From positions 180,305 through 244,304 of the forward strand of contig CAJTOI010000002.1 in assembly GCA_910577925.1 (NCBI GenBank): 64,000 nucleotides of DNA. The letters run 5' to 3'. This document shows positions 44,069 to 53,297 of this stretch, one piece after another. The notes under the pieces were generated by a model. It did no database searches and was not told where the DNA came from. It saw only the letters and a program-made list of their open reading frames with translations. The stretch is from an uncultured Roseburia sp. (GTDB lineage: Bacteria > Bacillota > Clostridia > Lachnospirales > Lachnospiraceae). A program made the translations under genes and the position numbers. Every line of letters starts with the position of its first letter. The stretch's first letter is position 1.

Positions 44069-44095
44069 ATATCGGACCATTGTCTCGATACTTTA
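44069..44095 (-). promoter_or_regulatory. Sigma-28-type promoter of fliC
   Basis: Minus strand: TAAA (44095-44092), 15-nt spacer, TCCGATAT (44076-44069), about 135 bp ahead of the fliC start. Confidence 0.85.
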
Positions 44096-44115
44096 TAGTC
44101 AAAAGAAAATTTTTT

Positions 44116-46548
44116 TCAAATTTTTTGTGCCCGCACAAGTGCGTGCCGCAATTCCATGTCCCACAGGGCTTCGTTCTCATTTCTATAGAACACATATCCG
44201 TCTTTGCTCTCTGTCCGAAATCCCTCCGCGTGCAGGCGACGGATCACCCTCTCCTCCATCCCCTTCGCGTGATAGGTGGCTATCACACAGCGAATGCCCG
44301 GATTTTCGCGGAATGTCCTCCCTGCACCGGCAAGCGCCAGCTCCTCGGCTCCCCCCACATCCATCTTAATGATATCGATTCGCTCTCCCGCCGCAATCCC
44401 GTCAATTGTCGTATGGGTTTCGTCCTCCGTATCCCCCAGCATTTTGGGGATTATCGTTACCTTATCGCGCCACGGAGCAAACGTCGCCTCCAGAGCCGGA
44501 ATCCATTTGAAATCGCATTCCACGAGATAGAGCTTTTCTGCCCTCTCGACAATCTCCAATGCAAAATTTCCTTCCGCCGTGCCGGCGTCAATGACCGCAG
44601 CCCCCTCTTCAACCGGAAATCGCCCGTCCAGATAACAGTGCGGCGAATCCTCGTCCTGTTCCATACAGCAAAAGCTGTATTCCGTGTATACCATTTCCGG
44701 CGTATAACTGCCCGGGTAATAAAGGCGCTTCCCGCAGTGCATCACATACAGCATGCCCTTTTCGCTGTCATACCGCATATCCGCAGAAAAGTCCCGGTAT
44801 TTCTCATACAGCCGCTGCGGGTAGCGCCTCACGCCGCCGCCCGTGCGGACGGATTCTGTCCACAGCAGATGTCCGGGATCTTCGCTGTTCTCATATCTGC
44901 GCAGGATATGTTTTGCCAGAAGCTCCTCATAATTTCTCATGTCGTAAAACGAGGTTTCACCCAAAAGCATCTCTTCCAGCTCTGCGGCCCGCACCCGCTC
45001 TTCCATCCGCAGCAGCAGACTGTCGGCCGTCATACACATCAGAATCATGCTTCGGTCAAAACCGCCCTCTTCCTGCATCATACCGCGCAATGTCCCGGAA
45101 AATACGGAGAGATTCTCCCTTGAAAAAAAGCGGCGTCCACACAAATCACTCATCTTGTCCTGCCAGTCTTTCAGGTTCTCAAGAAAACCGACCACGTCTT
45201 CGTCTGTTGCATACCCGCTGTTATACAGTTCTGTCAATTCGTTGATTCTGCAGCTCAGCGCTTCCCCGATTTTCCACATAGAAACGGAAACCCGTTCCCT
45301 CTCATTTTTAATTTCCAGCCTCTGTCCGCATAGCGGCATTTCTCCCTCCGAAGGCTCTGACATTCCGCCGCAATTTTGTTCCGCCGCAGGCCCCGCGCCG
45401 CCGTGATACCGTTCGATCAGCTCTGCCATCTGCCGCACACGCACTTCCCAGGTGTGCGATGCCAGCGCTTTTCTCTGTCCGGCCTCTGCGATTTCTCTGC
45501 TCCCTTCGGTATCCTGCAGCAATGCCTTGATTTTCTGCGGAAGCTCTTCTACCGTCTCGAGACGGTACAAAACAATGTCTCTTCCGTCGGAAAATTCTTC
45601 TTCTATATAACTGCTTGTGTCCGTGACCGCAACGGCACCGCTTAACATTGCCGCCGCAATACGCTCCTGAAAACCTGCCTTAAATCCCGGCATCACATTC
45701 AGCGCGATTTTGGCATGTCCCAGCGCCCGGCGCGCCGCTTCCGCATTTCCGTTCAGCACCGCAAGATGTTCCCTGCCCTCACACCGCAGTTCTTCCCACC
45801 CCGCGCCGTATACGGAAACCTTAATGTCGGCCGCAAGCAGAGACCGAATGACACGGTCCCTGTTCACACGGCGCACATAGCTCTCGACATCCTTTAGCTC
45901 ACTCAAAACCCCTGCAAACTCACGGCTGTCGAGTGTCACCTGCATATGTTCCAATTGTTCCGCCGTTGCCGACTCGATTGTCACTGAGGAACACGTCAGC
46001 ATTCTGCGGCAGACACCCGCTTTGAGTCTGTCGGCAAAGTCCTTTTCCGCCTCCCATGCCGGCGTTTCCGGCAGCCAGTAGGACCCGGTAAAGAGGACAT
46101 CTATCTCCCGCTCCCCGTAAGGGACCAGACGGTCCGCCCCGTTTCCCGCCAGCGGAATAAAGGCGGTTCTCGCAAACTGCGGATAATATTTCTGCAGATA
46201 GCGCACATGCGCTCTGTCAATATTCACAATCACTTCATCCGCCTCTGTCCGTGCAAGCCGCTCAAAATGATACAGCGGATGGTCGCAGAAATAGTGAAGC
46301 TTTACGGCATCTTTAAGGCTGCCGACCTCACACTTGATTACATCCCACACCCCCTGGCAGTCTACCACGGCATAAATCGGATAATGCTCCACGGTCCAGC
46401 GATACCGTTCGAGATAATCGGTTTTTTCCACATCAACCACAACCGTATTATAGCCCAGTTTTAAAAATTCCCTTTCAAATGCTTCAAGATAACTCCCAAG
46501 TGCTCCGTAAATTCCTGATCCCGTGAGCAATAAGATGTTTTTTCTCAT
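44116..46548 (-). CDS. CgeB-like glycosyltransferase fused to FkbM methyltransferase
   Basis: An 810-residue fusion. Residues 1 to ~400 are a CgeB-like GT-B enzyme (LHYFCDHPLYHFERL, DVLFTGSYWLPE, IALNVMPGFKAGFQERI, ASHTWEVRVRQMAEL). A ~230-residue helical linker follows. Residues ~640-790 are FkbM-like (AAVIDAGTAEGNFALEIV, IDIIKMDVGGAEELAL, VIATYHAKGMEERV). It could add a sugar and then O-methylate it. It lies between the fliS/fliT-like terminator and the fliC promoter; its stop is only 20 bp from the fliC -35. Confidence 0.88.
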   Translation of the reverse strand: MRKNILLLTGSGIYGALGSYLEAFEREFLKLGYNTVVVDVEKTDYLERYRWTVEHYPIYAVVDCQGVWDVIKCEVGSLKDAVKLHYFCDHPLYHFERLARTEADEVIVNIDRAHVRYLQKYYPQFARTAFIPLAGNGADRLVPYGEREIDVLFTGSYWLPETPAWEAEKDFADRLKAGVCRRMLTCSSVTIESATAEQLEHMQVTLDSREFAGVLSELKDVESYVRRVNRDRVIRSLLAADIKVSVYGAGWEELRCEGREHLAVLNGNAEAARRALGHAKIALNVMPGFKAGFQERIAAAMLSGAVAVTDTSSYIEEEFSDGRDIVLYRLETVEELPQKIKALLQDTEGSREIAEAGQRKALASHTWEVRVRQMAELIERYHGGAGPAAEQNCGGMSEPSEGEMPLCGQRLEIKNERERVSVSMWKIGEALSCRINELTELYNSGYATDEDVVGFLENLKDWQDKMSDLCGRRFFSRENLSVFSGTLRGMMQEEGGFDRSMILMCMTADSLLLRMEERVRAAELEEMLLGETSFYDMRNYEELLAKHILRRYENSEDPGHLLWTESVRTGGGVRRYPQRLYEKYRDFSADMRYDSEKGMLYVMHCGKRLYYPGSYTPEMVYTEYSFCCMEQDEDSPHCYLDGRFPVEEGAAVIDAGTAEGNFALEIVERAEKLYLVECDFKWIPALEATFAPWRDKVTIIPKMLGDTEDETHTTIDGIAAGERIDIIKMDVGGAEELALAGAGRTFRENPGIRCVIATYHAKGMEERVIRRLHAEGFRTESKDGYVFYRNENEALWDMELRHALVRAQKI

Positions 46549-46645
46549 TCTCCCCGTCTCCTCATATTATTCCTGCGGTACCTCTTCCACCAGTTCCAAT
46601 ACGCCGCGGATCGTTTCTAATTGTCTCCTGTTCTTCACATTTTCG

Positions 46646-46685
46646 AAAAGAACAGGAAACCCTTTTCGGAGTTTCCTGCTCTTTT
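46646..46685 (-). terminator. Intrinsic terminator of flaG-fliD-fliS-fliT operon
   Basis: Minus strand: AAAAGAGCAGGAAAC...GTTTCCTGTTCTTTT, a long stem with one G-U pair and a T-rich 3' arm, 14 bp past the stop at 46699. Confidence 0.8.
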
Positions 46686-46698
46686 ATGTTTTATTTTG

Positions 46699-47178
46699 TT
46701 ATTTTTTATTATCAAGGAACTGCGGATTGATGAACTTTGATTTCATCATGTTCTGATAGTATTGGTTGACCACCTTCTGGCTGGCCCTCACTTCTCTGAC
46801 CTGTTTGCGCACGCTGGCAAACTTCTGCGTCATCAGCGCCTTATTCCGCTTCTCCTGCGCCTCAATGTCCGCACTCTTCTCTGTCAGCTGGCGTATCAAC
46901 TGCTGCATTTCTTTGATTTCATCCGCATACAGCTCCTTCTGCGTCTGCAGAGGCTCTCTGACACGCTCGTAAATCTGCGTAAACCCGTCATCAAGCTGTT
47001 CAAGCTGCTGAATGAGCCTGGCTTTCTCTTCCACAATTACATCAAAATCATCCGGATCAAGATTCGGATCCTCCAATGCGTACTGCTGTTTCCCATTTGC
47101 CTGAATAATCTTATCCAGCACCTGTTTTTTCTTTCTCAAATCCTGCAACAGGATATTTACATAATTTTTGTCATTCAT
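46699..47178 (-). CDS. FliT-like flagellar chaperone (candidate)
   Basis: A 159-residue, highly charged coiled-coil protein: MNDKNYVNILLQDLRKKKQ, then PNLDPDDFDVIVEEKARLIQQL and a long EIKEMQQLIRQLTEKSADIEAQ helix. Position directly after fliS and general shape match FliT/FlgN-type export chaperones in Firmicutes; no decisive motif is visible. The ATG at 47178 has AGGA six bases upstream. It is the last gene of the flaG operon and is followed by a terminator. Confidence 0.7.
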   Translation of the reverse strand: MNDKNYVNILLQDLRKKKQVLDKIIQANGKQQYALEDPNLDPDDFDVIVEEKARLIQQLEQLDDGFTQIYERVREPLQTQKELYADEIKEMQQLIRQLTEKSADIEAQEKRNKALMTQKFASVRKQVREVRASQKVVNQYYQNMMKSKFINPQFLDNKK

Positions 47179-47186
47179 ACACAATC

Positions 47187-47582
47187 CTACTGTTCTGTTG
47201 ACATCTTCGGGGCTCTTGACAGATGCATGACCTCTTTCCACACATCTCGCATGGTGCGGAGGTGTTTTAACACTTCCTCCAAGATAGTCTGATCTTTTTT
47301 CAGGTTTGCTTCCCGCAGACATTCCATAAGATAATTATATACGTTGTCAAAATCCTTCGCCACCGGATACTGATGATTTAACGTAGCCTGAAACTCTTCG
47401 ATAATTCGCTCCACCTTCATGATATTGTTATGCGCTTTTTCAATATCTTTGTTCTGAATTGCTTCGATGGCAAGGTTGCAAAATTTGATTGCACCCTCAT
47501 AGAGCATCAGCGTCAGCTCTCCCGGCGATGCTGTCATAATCTTACTATTCGCGTATGCAGCATACCCTTGATTTGCTATCAT
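47187..47582 (-). CDS. fliS: Flagellin export chaperone FliS
   Basis: A 131-residue FliS: GYAAYANSKIMTASPGELTLMLYEGAIKFCNLA is the family signature (given in part), followed by the four-helix bundle. FliS holds unfolded flagellin and presents it to the export gate; in Bacillus it also helps tie FliW to flagellin levels. AAGGAGG lies eight bases upstream. A perfect 12-bp hairpin separates it from fliD. Confidence 0.95.
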   Translation of the reverse strand: MIANQGYAAYANSKIMTASPGELTLMLYEGAIKFCNLAIEAIQNKDIEKAHNNIMKVERIIEEFQATLNHQYPVAKDFDNVYNYLMECLREANLKKDQTILEEVLKHLRTMRDVWKEVMHLSRAPKMSTEQ

Positions 47583-47604
47583 GTTGTAAACCTCCTTATT
47601 GTGA

Positions 47605-47634
47605 ACAGGGCTTATGAATCACCATAAGCCCTGT
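47605..47634 (-). promoter_or_regulatory. Perfect 12-bp hairpin between fliD and fliS
   Basis: Minus strand: ACAGGGCTTATG-GTGATT-CATAAGCCCTGT, 22 bp ahead of the fliS start. There is no T-run, so it is more likely an RNA processing or stability element than a terminator. Confidence 0.6.
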
Positions 47635-47659
47635 ATCGCTATGTCTCACTTTTATAATA

Positions 47660-50473
47660 TCAGCCTCCCAGCAGATTTGCAAGTGAAGAACTCTGACTGT
47701 TTAATTTTGCAAGCGCGGTCTCCATCTGCGAGAACTTCTGGTAGTAATAGTCCTCCTGTGCCTGCAGCTTCTCTTCCCACTTTTTGATTACATCCGTATA
47801 ATCGCTGTACTCGGACGCCATCTCCTTATCGTTGTACACGGTGTAGCTGCTGCTCAGCGTGGTTGCCCGCATCTTCTTTCCGACCTCGTCATACAGCCCC
47901 TGTGACAGCTGCTGGAAGAAGTTAATCACAGCATCCGGATCCTGTGTGATCGCCGTCATCAGCTTATCTTCATTTCCCTTTACCGAAGCATCGTCTTCAT
48001 CGCCGTCTATATGGTACGCGTTGTGCTGATTTTCCGGTGCAATGAAGTATCCTAATGTTTTAATTCCGAAGCTGGACAGATACATCTTCTTGCCGTTTAC
48101 TTCATATCCCTGGCTCATGGCAGTCGTCATCGTACTTATCACGCTGCTGAGCGTATCGTCTCGGCGCAGCAGGGAATCTTTGATCTTTGCTTCCCACTTC
48201 TCAATCTCGGATTCAGACATCGCGCTCCGCTCTTCATCCGACAGCGGCTCATATCCCTTTGCAGTGTCGGCATTGTAGAGCGCATTCATCTCGTTGATCA
48301 AACTGTTGTACTGTGTCAGGAAATCTTTGATCTTATCATAAATTCCCTGTGTATCGGTCTGCGTCGTAATTGTAATCGCATTCTCCTCGCCGTCTCCGGT
48401 TACACCCTGCAGATTAATGTTTAAGCCGTTGATCGAGAATGCATTGGAACTTCCTTCATATACAATATCGTTGACTTTAATCAATGCGTCCTGTCCGTCA
48501 ACCTTCTTTGCATCCGAATTGTAGTTTGCCGTATTCAGAATATTCTTCGCGTTCTGTACCTGCGTCACAAAATCATTGAGCGCCGTGGTCTCCTCCGCGG
48601 AACCTGCTTTCGTCGCCGCAATCGACGCGAGCACATTGTGCTCTTCCATTGTCTCCTGTGCGTCTTCCATGACAGCGTTGTTGTTCTTAATCTCCGCCGC
48701 GTAGGTGTTTGTCAGAGCCGTAACTCCGGCCGCGCCGCTGCTTCCAAGATTCTGTGTCACACCGTTTGCATCCACATAGGTTCCGGTTGCATACGCAGAC
48801 TTCACATCCGCAATGATATCCTCTCTCGAATAAGCCTCGGGACTTGTCGCGGGATCCCCGTCATCGAGGATATCAGCCCCCTCTTCGTAAGTTTTCACCG
48901 CAATCACATTTCCGGTAAGTCCGCTTAAAAACTCATCCGTCAGAGATGCATTGCCGGTCTTCAAATCCTCCAGGACTTCGGTTGAAATCTTCACGTCGGA
49001 AAGCGCCGCGCCGCGTGTATAGACATCCTTCATAATCTCGGTCCCGGCTCCTACCGTCGCAGTCCGTCCGCCGGTCACCTGATTGCCCTGAGCGTCAATC
49101 TCCATCATCGTGGTGCCGTAAAGCATGTAACTCTTTCCGTCGGACCCGACATATGTGCCGGTATCGTTCGGCGTATAGGTCACCTTGTCGCTGTCGGTGT
49201 ATTCGTAATATCCCGTGCCGACTTCGGTCTTGGTAGCCTCATAGAACGTTGTCGTCTGATTTTTGTCGTCAAAATTAACCGTGACATCCGTGCCGTCCGG
49301 CAAGGTCGTCTTATACTCCAGCGATCCGTCCGCCGCAGTCACACCGGTCGCCGTATATACATTTCCGCTCGCATCCACATAATTACCGTCATTGTTGAGC
49401 GTATAGGTATTGCCGTCGCTGCCCTGATTGGTAATCACGCGCTGGATATAATTGCCGTTCTCATCCTTATAGGTCGTGTAGAGATCCGAGTCCGTCTTAA
49501 CCTGCGAGTAAACGTTTCCGCTCGCATCCATCACGGAATTTACACGGTCCGTTGCAGACATCCCGAGAAGCGTCTGCAGTTTCTCCTGATCTGCCGCGCT
49601 TAAACCGCTGCCCGCAAGCGCATCCTTCATCGCCGCATATGCGGTCGCATAACCGTACGCAGCCGACATATTCGCATTCTGCGCCGACGCTTTCTTATAT
49701 GCTTCCTGTGCAGCGCGATATGCATCCAGCGCACCTTTTACGTTCTGTAAAATGTCGGCAACTTCGCCCTTCGTCTTATCGAAATCCACATAATTGTACT
49801 TCGCATAAGACTCGTAGGTCGCCTGCGTCGCACTGGAATTAACGCTTAAGCCCATCGCAAACAATGCATTTGCGCCGTCCACGTCCGCGCCGGTTAAGGT
49901 GAAATCATTGTCCACGCCGCTCTTTTCGGAGCTCACATAAATACGTTTGTTGACATTGTCATAGTTCGCGGTGACGCCTGCCTCTTTCAACGAGGTGAGA
50001 AAGCTCTTAACGGTCGTTCCCTGGGTGATCTCTATTTGGGCTGTCGTGCCGTCTCCCTTGGTCAGGTTGATCGTCCCGTTGCCGCCGGTATAGCCAAGCT
50101 CTGCCAGTGTTGTCGCTTCCGATGTGTTGTCGGCCAGCTTTCCTCCGGTCAGATATCCCGCCTGCGCCATCTTAATAACGTTTAACTTCTGAGTTCCGTT
50201 CGGCGCGCTGCTGGACGCGGTAACACTTACTTTTGTGCTGTCGGAAACCGTTGTGCGCTTCATGTTGAAGTTCTTCGAAAAACGCATTTCATCCAGTCCG
50301 GTATAGAGACTGTAAATCTTTGCGTTCAGCGTCTTCCATGCATCCTGCTTCCATGAAAGCTTCGTCTGCGCCTTCTTATACTTCTGTGTCTTGTAGTTAT
50401 AAGATGATACCAGCGCGGAAATAATCGCCTCGGTATCCAATCCTGAATTTAAACCCGTAATACGAATCGGCAT
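47660..50473 (-). CDS. fliD: Flagellar cap protein FliD, greatly expanded
   Basis: A 937-residue FliD, against a usual 450-700. The N-terminus (IRITGLNSGLDTEAIISALV) and C-terminus (SLLRRDDTLSSVISTM, YYYQKFSQMETALAKLNSQSS) are standard. The middle (about residues 260-640) is a hydrophilic insertion rich in DASGNVY, DENGNY, DGKSY and related turns, which look like repeats. FliD caps the filament and guides flagellin folding. The insertion would be surface-exposed and a possible adhesin or glycan target. It is part of the flaG-fliD-fliS operon. Confidence 0.93.
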   Translation of the reverse strand: MPIRITGLNSGLDTEAIISALVSSYNYKTQKYKKAQTKLSWKQDAWKTLNAKIYSLYTGLDEMRFSKNFNMKRTTVSDSTKVSVTASSSAPNGTQKLNVIKMAQAGYLTGGKLADNTSEATTLAELGYTGGNGTINLTKGDGTTAQIEITQGTTVKSFLTSLKEAGVTANYDNVNKRIYVSSEKSGVDNDFTLTGADVDGANALFAMGLSVNSSATQATYESYAKYNYVDFDKTKGEVADILQNVKGALDAYRAAQEAYKKASAQNANMSAAYGYATAYAAMKDALAGSGLSAADQEKLQTLLGMSATDRVNSVMDASGNVYSQVKTDSDLYTTYKDENGNYIQRVITNQGSDGNTYTLNNDGNYVDASGNVYTATGVTAADGSLEYKTTLPDGTDVTVNFDDKNQTTTFYEATKTEVGTGYYEYTDSDKVTYTPNDTGTYVGSDGKSYMLYGTTMMEIDAQGNQVTGGRTATVGAGTEIMKDVYTRGAALSDVKISTEVLEDLKTGNASLTDEFLSGLTGNVIAVKTYEEGADILDDGDPATSPEAYSREDIIADVKSAYATGTYVDANGVTQNLGSSGAAGVTALTNTYAAEIKNNNAVMEDAQETMEEHNVLASIAATKAGSAEETTALNDFVTQVQNAKNILNTANYNSDAKKVDGQDALIKVNDIVYEGSSNAFSINGLNINLQGVTGDGEENAITITTQTDTQGIYDKIKDFLTQYNSLINEMNALYNADTAKGYEPLSDEERSAMSESEIEKWEAKIKDSLLRRDDTLSSVISTMTTAMSQGYEVNGKKMYLSSFGIKTLGYFIAPENQHNAYHIDGDEDDASVKGNEDKLMTAITQDPDAVINFFQQLSQGLYDEVGKKMRATTLSSSYTVYNDKEMASEYSDYTDVIKKWEEKLQAQEDYYYQKFSQMETALAKLNSQSSSLANLLGG

Positions 50474-50501
50474 ATTGTCACCTTTCCTTTCTCATAGAAT
50501 C

Positions 50502-50915
50502 CTATCGCTTTTCATCCACGAGAATTCCTGCAACCTCCCACACTTTTGCAATCATATCAAGTGTTTCCTCGGGCGGGAATTCCTTAATCACTTTTTCCGT
50601 GCTCTTGTCTACAATTTTGATCGTGACACGATTTGTCTTCTCATGGATACCGAACACTGCGACAGAATTCTTCATCTGACGGCTCAAATCTTCTACCGCC
50701 TTCTTAACCTGTGCATTTTGCGCAGCGGTCTTCTCCTGCTGTGCGGCTTCATCCTCATCCTGCGGATTTCTCGGAGCCTCCCGCACGGCCGCCGTCGTCT
50801 CCGGCGCCGGCGCCGGCGCCTCTGGCTTTGCAGCTGGCTCCGGTGCACTCGCAACGGCCGGTGCTGCTGTCAATGCCGTACTTCCCTGATACGACACTCC
50901 ACTTATCTTTTCCAT
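50502..50915 (-). CDS. flaG: FlaG-family flagellar protein
   Basis: A 137-residue protein. A Pro/Ala-rich linker (residues ~15-60) precedes the conserved FlaG C-terminal domain: VAVFGIHEKTNRVTIKIVD and VIKEFPPEETLDMIAK. FlaG proteins influence filament length. The ATG at 50915 has GGAGG eight bases upstream; a GTG three codons earlier overlaps that site and is rejected. It is first in the flaG-fliD-fliS-fliT-like operon behind a sigma-28-type promoter. Confidence 0.9.
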   Translation of the reverse strand: MEKISGVSYQGSTALTAAPAVASAPEPAAKPEAPAPAPETTAAVREAPRNPQDEDEAAQQEKTAAQNAQVKKAVEDLSRQMKNSVAVFGIHEKTNRVTIKIVDKSTEKVIKEFPPEETLDMIAKVWEVAGILVDEKR

Positions 50916-50982
50916 TTCTACCACCTCCGTGTGATATTGCTGCTTCTCTTATGGGCGCCACGCCCCCATTGTTCTACGTTTT

Positions 50983-51009
50983 ATATCGGAAATATCTTTT
51001 GTTTTATTA
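50983..51009 (-). promoter_or_regulatory. Sigma-28-type promoter of flaG operon
   Basis: Minus strand: TAAT (51009-51006), 15-nt spacer, TCCGATAT (50990-50983), in the 101-bp gap after csrA. A GC-rich hairpin (50951-50969) follows in the leader. Confidence 0.75.
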
Positions 51010-51016
51010 ACTGCCG

Positions 51017-51232
51017 CTACAAAAGATTCTTCAAAGCCTCCAGGTCTTCGGCATTGAATGCCGCCTTGTTCTCCTCCTGAATCTGCAGATATACTTCCTT
51101 GCGGTAAATCGGAACCTCTCTGGGTGCTGCAATTCCTATTTTCACCTGATCTCCCCGAATCTCTAAGACCGTTATCTCGATGTTGTTGTTGACTACAAGA
51201 GACTCTCCCTTTTTCCTTGTCAGTGCAAGCAT
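51017..51232 (-). CDS. csrA: Translational regulator CsrA
   Basis: A 71-residue CsrA starting MLALTRKKGESLVV. The RNA-binding residues Leu4, Arg6 and Arg44 (APREVPIYRKEVY) are kept. As a dimer it binds GGA motifs in hairpin loops and ribosome sites and blocks translation; in Bacillus its target is flagellin mRNA and FliW is its antagonist. GGGGGA lies six bases upstream. fliW ends two bases before the start. Confidence 0.96.
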   Translation of the reverse strand: MLALTRKKGESLVVNNNIEITVLEIRGDQVKIGIAAPREVPIYRKEVYLQIQEENKAAFNAEDLEALKNLL

Positions 51233-51234
51233 GC

Positions 51235-51699
51235 CTATTCCCCCGCTTTCTCTTTCTTCTCTTTTAACGCATCGCAAATTCTGAATTTCACGGGCAGGTC
51301 ATCCTCGACAATTATCTGACATCCTTTTCTGGTTTCCGTGTTAATGACAATCGGCGCCTTCAGATTCACTGTGGTATCCTCTTTTTTAGGCTTTGCCGTC
51401 AGCGTGACAAGCACGTAGGTATTGTCCTCATTCAGCCGTCCCAACGGTGAAAGCATCTCGTCATTCACCGTCGGATTGTAATCCTGTTTTATCTGATTCG
51501 GATGCATCACCGGAAAAGCGACAGCCGCGTCATCCATCGACTGCAACCACATGATAGAGGTTGCATCCAGCCCTTTCTCCTCGTCAAAAATCAGTGCAAA
51601 TCTCTGCAGATCCGGAAATCCGATCATCCCCCGCTCCAGAGTAATAATTTTTTCCTCGTTGATATCAATCTCCCCGAAAAGTCTGGTTGTCGCCTTCAT
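51235..51699 (-). CDS. fliW: Flagellar assembly factor FliW
   Basis: A 154-residue FliW: IITLERGMIGFPDLQRFALI, then MWLQSMDDAAVAFPVMHP and NLKAPIVINTETRKGCQII are family signatures. FliW binds free flagellin or CsrA, so that flagellin export releases FliW to titrate CsrA. GGGGGA lies six bases ahead of the ATG. The flgL-fliW-csrA order is the usual Firmicute arrangement. Confidence 0.95.
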   Translation of the reverse strand: MKATTRLFGEIDINEEKIITLERGMIGFPDLQRFALIFDEEKGLDATSIMWLQSMDDAAVAFPVMHPNQIKQDYNPTVNDEMLSPLGRLNEDNTYVLVTLTAKPKKEDTTVNLKAPIVINTETRKGCQIIVEDDLPVKFRICDALKEKKEKAGE

Positions 51700-51710
51700 G
51701 TCTGTTCCCC

Positions 51711-53285
51711 CTAGATAAAGTTAAGTAGCGTATTCTGGTTTACCTTCGCCGCCGCCTGCAGAGAAGCCTCATACGCAGTGTAAGCCGATGTGTAATCAAT
51801 AATGATATCCGACAGCTCTCTGTCCTCGTTTGTCGATTTCAGCGTCTCCACCGTCGTCTGCTGGTTCTCCATACGGTTTTTCGTCAGAGCGAGGCTGACT
51901 CCCTTTGAACCTACATCCGTATGCGCCAGATTCGCCATCTCCAGATATTTGTCACAGTCCCCGATGTAGGAATTGTACAGCTTCTGCATGTTGTCGTCCG
52001 CGTAATCCCGCTCCTTTTTCGCCGCCGTCAGCCAGGACTCGAGCGCAGCCTGCGAATAATCGTCGGAATACTGCTCCATTTTCTGCATTTCCTCAAGCTT
52101 TTTCACCTTGTCATTCGCATCGATCGCAAAGCGGACCGCCTCTATCATCTCGCTCACATCGCGGCCGAGAGACGCATCCAGAACCTTTGACGCATGTGTG
52201 TTGACCGTCAGCGTCTGTCCGCCGGTAGCAACCACATAATTGATATCCTGGTAAATCTCATTGCCGTCCGCATCAAATTTTATATATTCGACCGGCTGCC
52301 CTGCCACTGTCTTATCGGTGCAGTTAAAGTAAAACTCCGGGCGGACCTCCCCTTTGTCAAAACCGGTCTTGCTGTAATTAAGCTCCAGGTTTGCCTTGTT
52401 GTCCTTTATCTCCGATGCCGCATCCTTTCCGAGTATCAGCTCTCCGGTCTCCCGGATAAATACGCCGCCCGGCCCGCCGGTCTCGTCGATTTCATAGGTA
52501 TTGTTCGCTCCTGCCGCTGCCCACTCCTCCAGCGTCTCGTACACCGTCACGTTGACGCTGCCGAGAACATTGCCGTCCGCATCGGTATAGTCGATATTGC
52601 CGTTCGTATTTGTGGTTCCGTCAAGCTGTGTGCCGTCCGATGCAACCAGATAATCAATCTTTCCGTAATCGAGACGCACTCTCTCAAACGTCCCCTCTTT
52701 CGGATTTGAGATTGCCGCGGTGTTCAATACGTCCGCACTGGTGTTCGGCATTATCACTTCATCGCTGTAGTAGCGGTGCTCCCGCAGATCCGAAAAACTG
52801 AACTTCTGCTCGATATCATATGCGATATCACTGTCGTTCTCCATAAAGGTAAGTGTCTGATTGGTACGATAGCCGGTGAATATCGTCCGCCCCGCATACT
52901 CCGCATTCCCCTCGGAATAAATCTGCGAGCTCAGCTTTTCAAGCTGTGTGAGGATGGTATTCCGGTCTTCCTCCGTCAGCGGGTCATTGGCTCCCGACGT
53001 GCACTGTGTCCGGACGTCCGTGATGATGGAGATAATGTTTAAGATCGTCTTGTCGGTAATATCCAGCCAGGATTCCGCATCCGGGATATTGTTTTCGTAA
53101 TACTGGTCAATCTCGCTCAGCGTACTCCGCAGCCGCAGCGCACGGATCGCGATCACCGGGTTCTCGGACGGCCGCTGAATTTTTTTCTGCGAAGTCATCT
53201 GATTATTTAACGCATCGACATTTACTTTATTGCCGCTGATGTTTTTCGTGGTGTTGTGAAGTATCATATTATTGGTAATACGCAT
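51711..53285 (-). CDS. flgL: Hook-filament junction protein FlgL (enlarged)
   Basis: A 524-residue FlgL, longer than the ~300 common in the family. The N-terminal D0/D1 (RITNNMILHNTTKNISGN, PSENPVIAIRALRLRSTL) and the C-terminal helices (YTSAYTAYEASLQAAAKVN) are typical; about 230 residues are inserted between them. It joins FlgK to the filament. GGAGG lies eight bases upstream. The insertion parallels the enlarged FliD and contrasts with the minimal flagellin. Confidence 0.93.
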   Translation of the reverse strand: MRITNNMILHNTTKNISGNKVNVDALNNQMTSQKKIQRPSENPVIAIRALRLRSTLSEIDQYYENNIPDAESWLDITDKTILNIISIITDVRTQCTSGANDPLTEEDRNTILTQLEKLSSQIYSEGNAEYAGRTIFTGYRTNQTLTFMENDSDIAYDIEQKFSFSDLREHRYYSDEVIMPNTSADVLNTAAISNPKEGTFERVRLDYGKIDYLVASDGTQLDGTTNTNGNIDYTDADGNVLGSVNVTVYETLEEWAAAGANNTYEIDETGGPGGVFIRETGELILGKDAASEIKDNKANLELNYSKTGFDKGEVRPEFYFNCTDKTVAGQPVEYIKFDADGNEIYQDINYVVATGGQTLTVNTHASKVLDASLGRDVSEMIEAVRFAIDANDKVKKLEEMQKMEQYSDDYSQAALESWLTAAKKERDYADDNMQKLYNSYIGDCDKYLEMANLAHTDVGSKGVSLALTKNRMENQQTTVETLKSTNEDRELSDIIIDYTSAYTAYEASLQAAAKVNQNTLLNFI

Positions 53286-53297
53286 GTTTCATTCCTC

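Noticed and set aside
46549..46661. Short leftward frame (~38 codons, ending VLELVEEVPQE) between the fliS-operon terminator and the GT-methyltransferase gene
   Set aside because: It runs out of the terminator stem, would need a GTG start without a ribosome site, and is short enough to be chance.
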